Under the pieces are notes generated by a model that saw nothing but the letters and a program-made list of their open reading frames with translations, was not told the origin of the DNA and ran no database searches. The translations under genes and the position numbers were made by a program. Shown in pieces: positions 24,048-35,510 of a stretch of 64,000 nucleotides of DNA. Within the stretch, counting starts at the first letter, position 1. Every line of letters starts with the position of its first letter. The stretch is from Panorpa germanica (taxonomy: Eukaryota > Arthropoda > Insecta > Mecoptera > Panorpidae), in the NCBI GenBank assembly GCA_963678705.1, contig OY783212.1, forward strand, positions 8,370,001 through 8,434,000, read 5' to 3'.

Positions 24048-25621
24048 AATATACATATATGTACCTTGTTATAACTATCAATGTAAATATAAAATTATCG
24101 ATTTTTAAAGTTTATTCTCAACTAAATGCTCAAATTATTTATCTCATCAATGGAATCATGGAAAGAATCATATTTGTGTAATAAAAGCTTCTAAATATCT
24201 AGAAGTAAATTAACGCAATATTACAAAAACAGTATTCGTAATTACAATAATTATATCAGCAGAACTAAATTTGAGTGGATATCAAAAAACAATTCCAGTA
24301 AATAAAATGTTAAGTATTTGACCATTTTTCTTCAACATCTTTTAAAAATGTAATAAACTTTTTAATAAAAATTCTTGTCAGGTATGTTGTTAACTTTCTC
24401 ACATTTTCTCTGTAAATTATATTTATAAAAATATTTTTACGGCACATTTCACTTCCAGGGGAATTGAGCTAAGAGAAGAAATAGGGGTTGTGCACGGTTG
24501 TGAAAACCTTCACTGCTATCTCCGTTTCCTAAGGGAGCTTTATTACAGCCGTAACCTGTGAAACATGAGATGAAATCACGTTGTCAAAATATCTGAACAA
24601 CTGTATTTTAAAAACTGTTTTTGTTTTATTACAAAGTACAAAGCCATTTTTCGTTCGTTGCATACTAGCTCAAATAATTCGTTAGAATGTCATTTTTATT
24701 GATACAGAAATGTTATAAAAAGAAAACCTACGAAATAATCAAATCTTTATTAACAGTATTTAAATTTCGGGACAGATAAAGATAAAGACAGATAAAGTTG
24801 TCACCCTTATTGTGGCCCATTTGCTCTAATAATTTGAAGACTTCCAGTTCAAAGAGATGGCATTCTGATTTAAATTAAATAAAATCTTTTTGTGTTGTTA
24901 TAAAATAACGTTTCACTTCAAAGCTTTTATTTAATAATACGAGTACGTTCCAGTCTGAAAGCATAAGCACCCTTCTCAATCAGTATTGTCAGCTGCACGA
25001 CTGCCAGTGGATTCTAAAGGGGGTTCCGGACAAGAGAACTCCCCAGTGCTAGTCACGGTTGTACCTGCTGACCGAAGAGACGCACCTGCTAACGCAAATT
25101 AGTTTTGGAACATGTGCAATATAGGGATCGAGTATGACATAATAATAATTATAACATCTTACTTTAATACTAAATTGATAACTGAACATATTGCCTTGTA
25201 ATTAAATCAACACATGAGTTATTGGAGGCCTAGAAATGTACTCATTGTTTTTGTTCACTGTTTGCAAAATGCTGGAGACGTGTGTCACGATTTACATTCC
25301 TTGAGTTGCATTCCTTCTTGAAATAATGTCGATTCGTCTCATATACTAATGCTATAATCGACGATTTAACAATATTATATTATAAAAATTAAAGAGCTCA
25401 AAATTTCTCCAAAATATTTCAAATATAGTACTAAAATAAAAAACGCTATTGTTTATTTTTTAAACGTGTGATATTTCTCCTACGTGCCGTTAGAGCATCA
25501 TTACTACTAAGTAATCAAATATTACTATAAAGAGTAATAATGTTAGATATAATAAGTAATTTATGTTAGAATTTCAGAAACAGCTCCAAATGTATTAATT
25601 ACATCAGGAGGGAGGGTCTTC
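24048..25621. other. Stretch without recognised genes
   Basis: No coding exon was found. GC-richer patches at about 24450-24560 and 24960-25110 may be old transposon debris but show no end pairs. Confidence 0.4.
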
Positions 25622-26055
25622 AAAGTTTGTCAAAACTTGACAAGAGGGGGGATAGTAGTCATAAACTTTGTCACATTTAATCTCAAACTCTCTACTATAA
25701 TAAATAAAAACAAGAGCAAAAAACAATTTTTTTTTAAATGCTTGTCATCACTGTAGGAGTTGAAGGGGGGAGGAAGATGGGGTGTTGGCTCAGCAATTTG
25801 AAATTTATGCGACGTAATTTATAGATGATTCCTTTCCCACAAGAAATTCAATGATCGAAATGAACTTATACAATAATTTTGTTAAAAGGTTTCAAAAAAG
25901 AAATAAAAACAAAGTGTGTGACGACAAGAAGTGCAATGGTGACGAGGGGCTTAAAAAATCATAAAATTTGTGCAAAGTAATTTATGAATGATCTCATTCC
26001 AGGAGAATTACATTGATCGAAATAAACTTAATCAATAATTTTGTTAAAAGGTTTC
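25622..26055 (+). repeat. Tandem repeat, unit about 140-165 bp
   Basis: Two clear units share GTAATTTAT(A/G)(A/G)ATGAT, ATTGATCGAAAT and AATAATTTTGTTAAAAGGTT, with starts 163 bases apart (25801 and 25964). A more diverged unit lies to the left (about 25640-25800) with TTTGTCACATTTAATCTC and the GGGGGGA-type patch. Related sequence is at 43625-43830. The ATGACGTAATTTATGGATGAC-type core is common in arthropod repeats, but I cannot name the family. Confidence 0.65.
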
Positions 26056-26838
26056 TTTCACAACAAATAATTGACAGTGTAATATAAACCTGCGGTAATT
26101 GATTCAACTGCGAAGATAATAATTACAAGTGTAACGATTCTGTCTTGGTAACCCTTTTACAATAGCAACACCCTTAGCACCAGCTCGTTGCCATGGAAAT
26201 ACCGTTCCGGGTTTCGTTATTCCGCTAAACAAGTTTTAAGTACTAGAACTTGTAAAGGAACAACATTTCAAGTAATGGGTGAAAGCTTTTCTTATTCTTA
26301 TTTACTAATTAAATAATCTTGAGATATCAAGTAGGGTTATTATTTCAAGTGTTTCCATTCAATTAAATAGAAAACAAACTTATGAGATTAATGTACTGCA
26401 TATATTTGTGCGCGTAATACTAACAAGATATAGGAAAGGAATACATCTAAAAGTGAAACTCTCATAAGGCTCTCTAGTTAGGCTTTAAAGAACTTCAAAG
26501 AAAGGGTATATGAATATTATATGAGTCTGTATTTTCGGTAAACTGATTTGAAGACTTCATTATGACAATTATGGCAAATGCGAAATTTATACTGAGAACT
26601 ATGATTCATTAGTTTTAAGAACGCTTTGATCCTTTTACAGATAGGATCTCTCTTTGATCAGTTAGGTTTATTAGCGCTGAAATTGGATGATGCTGAAGCG
26701 TTATGCCTATAATCAACCAAGTGAAATATTTATAACTGCTTTATATTCGTAGTTATAATAACTTGTCCGTGAGTAAGAGAAGAGTAGGCGGTGGGGTACG
26801 CTGTATAATCTAGTGCATCTCTGCAGATTTTAATGGTT

Positions 26839-27350
26839 CGAGGGTAGTTTGATATTTCAGTGATTTTTTGAATTTCCCGCGCAGCTCCCGTCAACTGCTA
26901 TCTAATAGACTACTTTTGAGCAAGGAGCATCATTTAATTTGTGTTTAACAGACATTGAAAGCAGCTATCCGTGCGATGGATGCCACGATTGCGATGAAGT
27001 GTGTGAAGTGAAGACTACGAACTGCTACCCATACAGCATATTCTCTAGATTTATCCTCCTGCGGCTATTTACTGTTTCCAAACCTAAAGAAATGACTGGG
27101 TGGTAAGAGATTTGAGTCTAACAAAAAGATCATCACTGAAACCAATGAAACAAACGCCTACTTTAAGCGATTTGAGAAAACCTATTATTTGGAAGAAATA
27201 AAATAGTTGAAGAAAACGCTAGACTAAATTTACCGAGCTTAAAGGAGACTATGTTGATAAATAAAGCGCTTTTTTGTAGAAAAAATATCTTTTATAGAGA
27301 AATAAAGAGCTTTTTTAAAAAAAATCACTGAATTATCAAACTACCCTCGT
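26839..27350 (+). mobile_element. Internally deleted mariner with both TIRs
   Basis: The left end CGAGGGTAGTTTGATATTTC and the right end (as reverse complement CGAGGGTAGTTTGATAATTC) match over about 32 bases with one difference. A TA follows the right end; the left flank is TT, so the TA duplication is imperfect. The element is 512 bp against about 1.3 kb for a full mariner. It keeps the last third of the transposase gene, so it is a deletion derivative. It differs in its ends from the family at 3839. Confidence 0.9.
27000..27264 (+). pseudogene. Mariner transposase C-terminal remnant
   Basis: The translation gives AYSLDLSSCGYLLFPNLKK, then after a TGA LGGKRFESNK, EAYF-type spacing (NAYFKRFEKTYY), LKGDYVDK and a stop at 27262-27264. 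This is the conserved end of mariner transposases (YSPDLAPxDYxLFPNLK...GDYVEK). The last catalytic Asp of the D-D-D triad, in APxDY, is Gly here, and in-frame stops plus a frameshift are present. The gene is dead. Confidence 0.88.
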
Positions 27351-28181
27351 ATTACTAAGTTTGAACCAAACGTCATTATATTTCACTATTATGGTGGCGT
27401 TTCTATGCCTGAAAAAACTTCCCAGAGTATTAAAGACATAATGAGTCAATTTTCAAATATTTTTTTTAAATCACGTAATTTTGTAATTTCTATAAGTTAA
27501 AATACAAGTTTACTAACTCATACAATCTTTTGCCAATAACTTACTCCCTTATTGAAATAAACATAGTGAAATAAATCAGGCTGATAAACAAAATGAATAA
27601 TGCAACATCTGCTAACTTCATTATGCAAAAATGATTTAATTTTAATACTTAAGCACATCTTTTCTTAAAATATATATTTACCACGAAACTCTCAGACGAT
27701 ATTTTCTTGTTCGGAATAGAATTCTCCTTAAAAACTTTTCTTATAAATAAGGTTAAAAACAAAACTCAAGTTGCTTAAAGTAATGTGTTAGATTCAGATG
27801 AAAAGTGTAGGAAAAATGTAGAAGCTTTTTTATAAAAAATTAATAAAGTTCAAAAGTTATTTAAACATCAAAATATCTTAAAAAGTTATTTTATTTTATT
27901 ATATTGAATAGAAAAGGCAAATACGAGTACATACTCGTACATACAATGATGAAACTTCTTTTAAGAAAATAATGTTTCTTTTACATTTTAGAGTACCTTT
28001 ATACAGAAAATCAATTACTTATTACTTCTGTCAATTTGAATTACTTTGCAAACAATTATTACACTATGATTGCTTTATATTTATCATTGTTGTTATTTGT
28101 TGCAGTTAATAGCGCAAAATAAACATGGATATATTTATTAAGGTTTATATAGCATTACTAACAATTCCCAGGTAGAAAACG
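27351..28181. other. AT-rich stretch with a TACGAGTA palindrome
   Basis: No gene was found. At 27922-27939 lies TACGAGTACATACTCGTA, an 8-base inverted pair separated by CA, made from the octamer that recurs through the window. Confidence 0.5.
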
Positions 28182-28325
28182 AACCTTGGAATCACCTAGT
28201 AGTGAAGCAGCAAGTTTTAAACTTGCATTACATGACAATTTCTCTAAGAGCAGTAGGAAATGATCCATGAAATTTCCTTATGACAAGCTAGTAAGAGCAA
28301 ACCTTGCACTGAAAGTCAATTTTCA
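28182..28325 (+). repeat. Two diverged units of the 80-bp tandem family
   Basis: The first unit (from 28182) starts AACCTTGGAATCACCTAGT and includes AACTTGCATTACATGACAATT. The second starts 81 bases later. The order of landmarks and the unit length match the array at 12903-13209, 15 kb away. Confidence 0.6.
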
Positions 28326-29312
28326 ACCTGGGCCATCTAAAAAAAGTTTCATGCTTATATGTCAACTTTTATTTTAGTCACATCTTCAACATTCTAAATA
28401 TTTATTTTGAAAAAATGATTCGTATTTTCTTAAATGATAAAAAACAAAAGAATTCATTTTTCTAAGCATTTAATTAAACTTTTCAATTCGCTATTTCCTT
28501 TTGCAGCAGTTTCTTACGGGTTACTATGGAACAATGAACCCTTAAAGGGGCGTGGGTTAAAATATTCTGAAGTGATCTGAGAATTGAGAATACGATTAAT
28601 TAAAATATGAACAAGCGCGCGCTCCAGATTCTGATATCTCCCTTCATTTCTAATTATATTAGAAAATCTTTTTCTTTAGCCTACTTCAAGAAATGTACTC
28701 GTATTCTTGGAAATTGATATTTAAATTTCAAGATCTACTGTATTAATTAATTTGAATATATATTTCACTAATAGATTTATATATTTTTTTAAATATTTCA
28801 GTTAAGATTTTGCTTGGCGTAATGAATAATAAATAATAACTGTGAATCCAAAATAAAATCGCAATATTTTTAAAACTAAATCAAAAGAATATAAATTACG
28901 AATTGTTTTTTTAAAAAACCACAATTTATAACGTAATACACTGCTAGTTTACAAGTTATTTTTACCAATAGTTTCCAATAATAAAACCATAACTTTAAAA
29001 AATTCGTTATCAAGAAATTCTACAAATCAATTGTATGTAATGAAATTGTTGATTCGTGCTTCTGAGATTACATGGATGAATAGTTTTTATAACAAAATTC
29101 TTAAACAATAAATATTATACTTAAAAAACCAACTACAGAAAACCATTTAATTGTTTTCGTTAAAACTAGTTCAGTGAAAATAAATTGTAACATTCACTCT
29201 TATTTATATAATAAACTAATGAAGATTATGAGATGTAGTAAAGATTTATTTAACGGATATTAGAAAATAAATAATGAAAATATTAATAGCAGAGAAATAG
29301 GAAACCAAAAAA
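28326..29312. other. AT-rich stretch, nothing recognised
   Basis: No coding exon or terminal-repeat pair was found. A TACTCGTA octamer is at 28696-28703. Confidence 0.4.
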
Positions 29313-29536
29313 CAGTGGCGTAACTATAGGGTGACAGAGCGGGTAAAACCACAAGGCGAATATAGTATCTACACTCATTAAATTAAAATTTACTAGATAG
29401 ATAATTAACCAAAAATGCATATGTACTTAAGTTACTTAGTGATTTAAAAAAATTAAAGTATAACATCAAATTTTTTTTACATTAAGGAAGGGCCTCATTC
29501 GATGAATTGGCCTCAGATGGTACAGTTACGACAGTC
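29313..29536. mobile_element. hAT-like MITE (CAGTGGCGTAACTATAGG)
   Basis: The left end CAGTGGCGTAACTATAG pairs with the right end, which as reverse complement reads GACTGTCGTAACTGTACC. The left end is typical of hAT-like MITEs. No 8-bp duplication is evident, so the right boundary is uncertain. Confidence 0.5.
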
Positions 29537-30859
29537 AGTTCTACATTTACTCGTATTTATAAACTATAAATTATGTATTGCAAATATTTGTAAATGTATA
29601 TATTGTTTTAAGTGCTAATAACTATCGAAAGTATTTATAAATTAATAAACTATTTTCCGAAAAAAAAAAGATTTATTTGTTAAATATTATAAATTGAATA
29701 GATTGATGAGATGAACAAAGATTGATCAAAATGGGTTTAAGTAGCATACTGTAAAAGATACTATGAATTTATTGAGAACAAAATACGGAGATTACATTAT
29801 TCTAAACAAATGTATAGTCAAATGACAAGCAATATCAGGCGTTTTGACGCCAATAGATTCTTTTTTGTAGAAAAATAAAATAAAATTTAATTATGTTCAA
29901 ATATGATTGCAATAGAGTTCTTTTTCCAAAGAACAAACATTAATTAAATATCTTAAATAGTGTTTGTCTTCTTTCAATTTAAAATATTGACACTCCTTTT
30001 GAAAAACTTTAGACATGTTTAATTAAATCTGTCGCTTCACGCGCCTCAGGTACATGGCCCCTGTTCCGCTGGACCCCGCTTGTTCCGAATATTAAACTTC
30101 TAATTCTAAAAACTAAATATAAAACTAAATATTGAAATAATTTTTCAATAAACTTTTGCACTTGTCCAGTTCCAAACGCGCGCCTTTTGGATGCGATGTG
30201 CGATGATCATGAAAGTGCGTGCACCAAGCAATAAATTTAAATACGTTTTTGATATTTATACACTTTATTGCAAGTTCAGATGCGTTAAATCATAAAAAAG
30301 AGCTACCATGAAACTGAATAATGGCAAAAATAAATAAACAAAATGGGTTATTAAACATGTTAAGCATATGTAGAACATAAAAAATAGTATATAAATAATA
30401 TTCACATGAATAAAAATCAAGGACAAACATATTATGTACCGAGCTCGACTTTATAATGTAGCATAAGCATAACACAGCAGTGAAACATCATACGAGTTGT
30501 TGCAAATAGTACAAATATGCAATATTGGAACTAAATGTATGACTAGTTTAAGAACTAGTACTATAGCAGAAACTCCCTTATCCGAATAAAATTAAAAAAA
30601 AAAACTGTTACACTTGTAATACAAATTTAAATATTACAATAGGCGCTGTGCGATAATCTAGAATTTTTTATTGTGTTTACCTTTAGATAACTCTTTGCGC
30701 CAAATGGCAATTTATATCTTTTGTAGAATTGAAAATGTGTAGTAATATTACTATCCCAGTTAAATAAGAATTTAACCTCGGAATAAGCAAAAAACTTATG
30801 TAAATCTTTGTTTTGACATTTTATAAGTTTTCCCAAATATTTCGCCCACAAAAACCGCT
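29537..30859. other. Stretch without recognised genes
   Basis: A block at about 29583-29630 (GTAAATGTATATATTG, AAGTGCTAATAACT) recurs at 52585-52625. GC-richer patches at 30030-30090 and 30170-30225 are unassigned. The minus-strand frames here show no coding features. Confidence 0.4.
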
Positions 30860-30912
30860 TTCTTTGTAGATATCTTGTTTCCTATGCTCTAAATGACCTT
30901 TAGAGTTATTAG

Positions 30913-30945
30913 CAAAGTTGTAGACGTAAATTCTCTACAACTTTG
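30913..30945. repeat. Perfect 12-bp inverted repeat in a likely interspersed element
   Basis: CAAAGTTGTAGA, a nine-base spacer and TCTACAACTTTG form a perfect stem. AAAGTTGTAGA-type stems are frequent in arthropod interspersed repeats. The surrounding 30860-31200 has a different texture from its flanks and may be one copy of such a repeat, but no second copy is in the window. Confidence 0.6.
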
Positions 30946-31200
30946 ATTTTATGCATTCTTTCGTATGGTCAACCCTTCCCGAGATATTACGTGGAGAGTG
31001 AGAGGCTTGGGATTTATTAGTAGAGAAACAGTGCAAGTTAATGCTTGCGCCTAACATTTTCTGACTAGATAACTTTTAGATGTGGAGCAACTTAAATTTT
31101 TATTTTTTCCCTGTTTTATAGAAAATTCAAAATGGCGGTCATCACGATCGTATAAAAGGGATATCTAAGGAACCGCTTAAGATATTTTAATTATTTTCAC

Positions 31201-32779
31201 ACCAAGTGAAAGCTGATTAAATTACGCAAAATGTTTAAAGAACAACATTTCAAAAAAACTTATTGTATATAAATTAAAAACGTGTTATAAAAGAAAAAGT
31301 AAATTGTTCGTAATTTTCCCCGAGACATTGGGAAAAATCAGAGCAAAATACAAAACAAATATAATGATAAAAAATCATTTAAAGGGATAAGAGTGTAATC
31401 ATATTAGTTCATAGCTTAAAATAAAATCTGTCTTCTATTCCGAGTCAGGAATTATATATAAATTGTGCAATGGGCTCAAGTTTTGGACATGGCGTGATTT
31501 GCAATAATCAATTTCTGAGACTTTGTAAAATCTGTGACATTGATTTAAGGAACCCGCAACAGAAGAGACCCAATACCAAACATTTATAAACTTATTATTA
31601 TAGTAAAAATATCTAAAATAGAATTGTGACACCTCCCAATTCAAATTGGATGCGTTTATGCCTTAAAATAATATAGGGTTCTACTGGATACGTTAGATGA
31701 ATGAAACGATAAAATGACTCAGCACCTGATCCTAAAATCCACCACAAACTATTCCTTCTGTACTACAAGCTTCAACAAACCAGTTAGAATTAAATATTCT
31801 TCTAATTTGATTTCACCATGCCTTCTTTCAACTCACAAACTATTAAATCATAAAATACGCAACTCAATACCTACTTAATCAGTATTCTGACCTACTTTTC
31901 AACCTACCTCTATATGCCCAACCTAACACACTGTTGACATATACAAATAAATTTGTATAACTCCACTGTTCATAAATACCTTGATACCCTTTCAACAAGC
32001 AAACAGGTGTATTGCCTACTTGCTGCTGCCTCCCTCCTTGAACGCTGCACGCGATCGCCGCGTAACTCGAGGTGGTAATTGTCATAACAGAAACCTGGTA
32101 GCGATCAACACGAAATATTGGAAATCCGTTGAATCAAAAGTAAAACTGAATTATTGAATAAAACAACTAATAAATACATAAAGTAATTATTTGTTTTCTA
32201 AGTAACCAGTTACAAAACTGAACGCACGAAATGTCAAGTTAATGTAAAAAAAACTAAACAAAAATGTGGTGACCTATAAGACTCATATTCTTGTTAATTA
32301 TAAAAAGAATAGCTTATTAATCCTGTAACAATATATAAAAGGCATTCCTTAGTAACAGTTGTTACATTTTTACGTATAAACTTAGAAGTATTTATATTTG
32401 TAACCAAAACATACATTTAATTAAGTAAATAAGTATGTTTAGCTGAACGAAAAGTAAGTATTTGAGAAAATAACTGATTTAAAATTCAAATATGATAGTA
32501 TAATAAAACAATAATTAACGTAACGACCGAAATGCAATTTTTCCACATAAATCAGTTAGAATATCATATAATTTCTAGTACAATCCCACAAGTTGACCAA
32601 AGTATGTCCATGTCTACAGAGGCGCATTTAGATATTGTAGGTAACTAGACTACAGTTACTGTGATGCACCATTATTATCAGTCACCGCATTAGATCACGG
32701 AAAGGCTACATGGAAAAAGGGGCGACATATAAATAATATTTTTGTAATTGCTGACCTCTTCCTTTCTCTTTTAAATAAC
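31201..32779. other. Stretch without recognised genes
   Basis: Short minus-strand frames at 31435-31644 and 31879-32085 have no splice context or motif. No repeat family was recognised. Confidence 0.4.
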
Positions 32780-32860
32780 TATTTCTTAGCTACTACGTGA
32801 AATCAATTGAACGACCTTCCTTCTTAGCTCGCACACGAAATTAATTGAATTTTTCCTAAC
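32780..32860 (-). repeat. Two inverted units of the 68-bp repeat family
   Basis: TTAGCTCGCACACGAAATTAA and the related TTAGCTACTACGTGAAATCA are reverse complements of the GCGTGTGAGCTAA core of the repeats at 23655-24047. Confidence 0.5.
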
Positions 32861-33812
32861 GGTTACCTTTCTCGAAGACCGAAATCCTGAGAGTGCCGAT
32901 TTTACAAGCCTTCATAAATAGTTTTATCCACAAGGAACTGAATATGAGAAAGAGCTAAAGAAATATTTACAGTGAACAATAAAAAAACTCATAAAAACAT
33001 ATTTTACCCATTTAAAACAAAAATATGTATTATATTTCATTTTTTTTCTAGTACAGACTTACTCGTATACCTAAGGTTTAACACTAAGATTTAAAATACG
33101 ATATCATCATTAAAATCAGTTTAAATATTTTCTCAAATAACAAACTCACGTTATTCTATTTGCTTTCTATAAGACGAAGTATATAAGAAGAAAACCTTTC
33201 CTTTTGTGTGCTGAATTTAGAGACTTTAAAAGACTTACAGCATTTTCCAGGCTTTCTATCAGTATATTTATACGAAAAGTACATTTATATCTAAAACCAA
33301 TATCGCAAAAGTACATAAATGTTCCTTTACAACGAAGGAATAGAAAAGGGATTTAAGACTTTTTGTGTGAATATTGATTTCACGTAATAGTACATCTAGT
33401 TCATATTTTATATACATCTTCTTATGTTTACAAGAAAAAGTAAATCCTTGTCACATTTTCAAAATAGAAGAAAATGTCTTTCACGGAAAAAGAACACTTT
33501 TTAACAAATAGAGGATATCAAGGAGAAAATATATCTTTTAAGTGCTAGTATGTTTGTAATGCCATCTTTTTATGTTGAAAGTTTTACTATGATAAATCGT
33601 TGTAAATTATGAACCTAACTAGTAACTATACTTCACCTATGAGCTACAACTTATACATTAATTCTAATTTAGAAAACCAGAACTACTTAATAAAGTAGCT
33701 AGAACTTTTGCCACCCGATGCGATCTGTGAAATTGCCATCCTTTTACTTAAGCCCGAAACTTAGTAAGTTACGTTACGCACCAAATCAATGTAAAGATAT
33801 AACACTGAGACC

Positions 33813-34693
33813 CAGTGGCGGATTTAGGTCGGTGGGGCTCCAGACGCAAAACAAATTGCTCTCCCCCACCACAAAAATGGCAAAGAAAGTAGAAATACAT
33901 GTTTATCAAACTTTACCTTAGCTCCCACGCCACAAAATACACGCCTAGCCACAATTGCCTTTGGCGAAATCTATTGAATCTAGTTACAATTGTCATTAGG
34001 CAAAATCAATGGGCTTGTGTCCTCATTTTTTAGGGGTCGATTTTTCAATTTTTGATTGAAATTGATGTTAATAAATGTGTAATGGCGTGTTTATTTTATT
34101 AAATATCTAAATGACAGATATATAGCAATTAAAAATTTGAATTGTAGTTTTAGCGCTAGAAAGGGTCGGCCATATTTGTATGACGTAAACTGCATTTTAA
34201 CGTCAGTTATTTGTTGAGTAGGTCAGTGCTGTGGTAATGTTCTGTAGCTTTTGGTAGTCGAAATAATCAAGTCAAGTCAAAGAATAATAAGTTTTTATTT
34301 TATTTAACCCTAAGTCAGACATAATATTGGAATTCTATTGTTCCTTGAAATAGCTGCAAATAATATTTGATATTTTGATATATAAATACATATAGCAGAG
34401 ATTTATGAGCTGTAAGGTTGGTAACCTTACACAAGGATTGTGATGTCACATGCATTTGGAATGTGTACAACGTTGAATCCTTTTAATAATTAAAGAGACA
34501 AAATTACTTTTTTAATTGTTAATATCTCTTAACATATAAGGAGTAATTAAAAAATAATTGAACATTTGAGGTTCTAGTAATCAACTCTATCAATATATAG
34601 TACAGTTTTATAGAAATTAGGACATAGAACACAAGCCCATTGTATCTAGCTACAATTGTTTTCCGATATGGAGCCCCTCAAAAGCCGCTGCTG
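33813..34693. mobile_element. hAT-like MITE with internal repeats, split by a second MITE
   Basis: The left end CAGTGGCGGATTTAGG...GGGGCTCC pairs with the right end, which reads in reverse complement CAGCAGCGGCTTTTGA...GGGGCTCC. The flanks CTGAGACC (33805-33812) and CTAAGACC (34694-34701) are an 8-bp duplication with one mismatch, as expected for an aged hAT insertion. Inside are 35-bp tandem units beginning TAGCCACAATTG (33946), TAGTTACAATTG (33981) and TAGCTACAATTG (after the insert). Without the 632-bp insert at 34009-34640 the element is about 250 bp. Confidence 0.8.
34009..34640 (+). mobile_element. ATGGGCTTGTGTCC MITE, copy 2, near complete
   Basis: It starts ATGGGCTTGTGTCCTC and ends ACACAAGCCCAT. 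It lies inside the second 35-bp unit of the hAT-like element. Comparison with the uninterrupted first unit suggests the empty site read AAAATCAATTGTATC, which implies a 2-bp AT duplication and element ends of GGGCTTGTGT/ACACAAGCCC. The body matches 61322-61958 for its whole length, including TATAGCAGAGATTTATGAGC and GGTTGGTAACCTTACAC. It is non-coding and the superfamily is not determined. Confidence 0.85.
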
Positions 34694-34702
34694 CTAAGAC
34701 CC

Positions 34703-35005
34703 ATGTTTTATAACTTTTATCACCAATTTTGTAATTTTGAAACGTCTAAAGTATTGACTCAATTGCAGTTAAAAAATTATCGTGGAATGTAAGGTGCACT
34801 AGCTTGCCACATTCTACTTCTCAGGTTCATTGCTTAAGTAGCCATAAATTTTAGGACAAAAACATTAGGACATCATTAAAAAGATACAAAATAAGGGCCT
34901 AACAAACTTAATCAGTTACTCCTAGACGATAGGTCCATACTATTTCGCTATTAAATTATTTGTCAGAGTTTAAAAATATAAGATAAAGCTCAACACAGCA
35001 GCGTA
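34703..35005. other. Stretch between repeat cluster and gene exon
   Basis: No repeat or exon was recognised. On the minus strand it lies downstream of the open region at 35006-35269 and could be intron. Confidence 0.35.
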
Positions 35006-35269
35006 CTAACTACTTGTTCCATTTAATAACACGGCTTGAGTGGTAAGTGTGTACTTATAAAAAGTTCGATTACCCCTTCCTCTTAACAACCACTCAAGCA
35101 TTGTGTATGCATTATCCCGGCAATCAACGTGATAATCTGCACCACCTGACGTTCCAGCAAACAGCATAGGAATAGGTAGAGGGTTAATAACATTAAAGCA
35201 GACAAACAAGGGAGACAAACCGTAGCCATTATGACCTAAATCAGAACAGGAACCACAACTAGAGAGTAC
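35006..35269 (-). other. Open frame continuing in phase after the exon's stop
   Basis: After the TAA that ends the frame of the exon at 35274-35467, the same frame stays open for 87 more codons to a stop at the low-coordinate end. It includes LFAGTSGGADYHVDCRDNA and LEWLLRGRGNRTFYKYTL. I do not recognise it. It may be read-through intron sequence, a retained-intron isoform, an adjoining exon or chance. The 38-nt gap from GTAAGT to a TTTAG acceptor would be very short for an intron and would put a TAA in frame. Confidence 0.25.
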
Positions 35270-35273
35270 TTAC

Positions 35274-35467
35274 TTTATGTCATCTCCTATAGGTGGTAGC
35301 ACTCCAGCAACTGGGGGTGGTGGTGGGAGTTCTTCCATCGGTAGCTCAACATCTCCATTCTCCTCGGGTTCCCCATCCTCCATGGGAGGAGTAGGTGGTG
35401 ATTTGTCAAACTCTGCCATTGGGGCGGTCGCCATTTCAGGCATTGGTGATACTGAATTGCTATCCAT
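35274..35467 (-). CDS. First coding exon of an unidentified gene
   Basis: An ATG at 35467 sits in a good context (GAAATGG) and opens 64 codons plus two bases, ending at a consensus donor, AA|GTAAGTACT, on the minus strand. The product starts MDSNSVSPMPEMATAPMAE, then has PPTPPMEDGEPEENGD, an acidic stretch, and ELPPPPPVAG near the exon end. It is proline-rich, acidic and apparently disordered. There is no signal peptide, membrane segment or folded-domain motif. Composition and codon use are clearly less AT-rich than the neighbourhood, which supports real coding. The rest of the gene should lie at lower coordinates or outside the window; I could not identify a second exon with confidence. If the donor is not used, the frame ends at TAA (35270-35272) as a 65-residue protein. 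I do not recognise the family. The plus-strand Gly/Ser-rich frame over the same bases is its mirror. Confidence 0.6.
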
Positions 35468-35510
35468 TTCAGAATTCAGTGAAATTCGATTCGATTTTAA
35501 AACTCTTTAG

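Noticed and set aside
35277-35510. Gly/Ser-rich plus-strand frame
   Set aside because: It is the antisense mirror of the proline-rich acidic exon, which has the start context and the splice donor.
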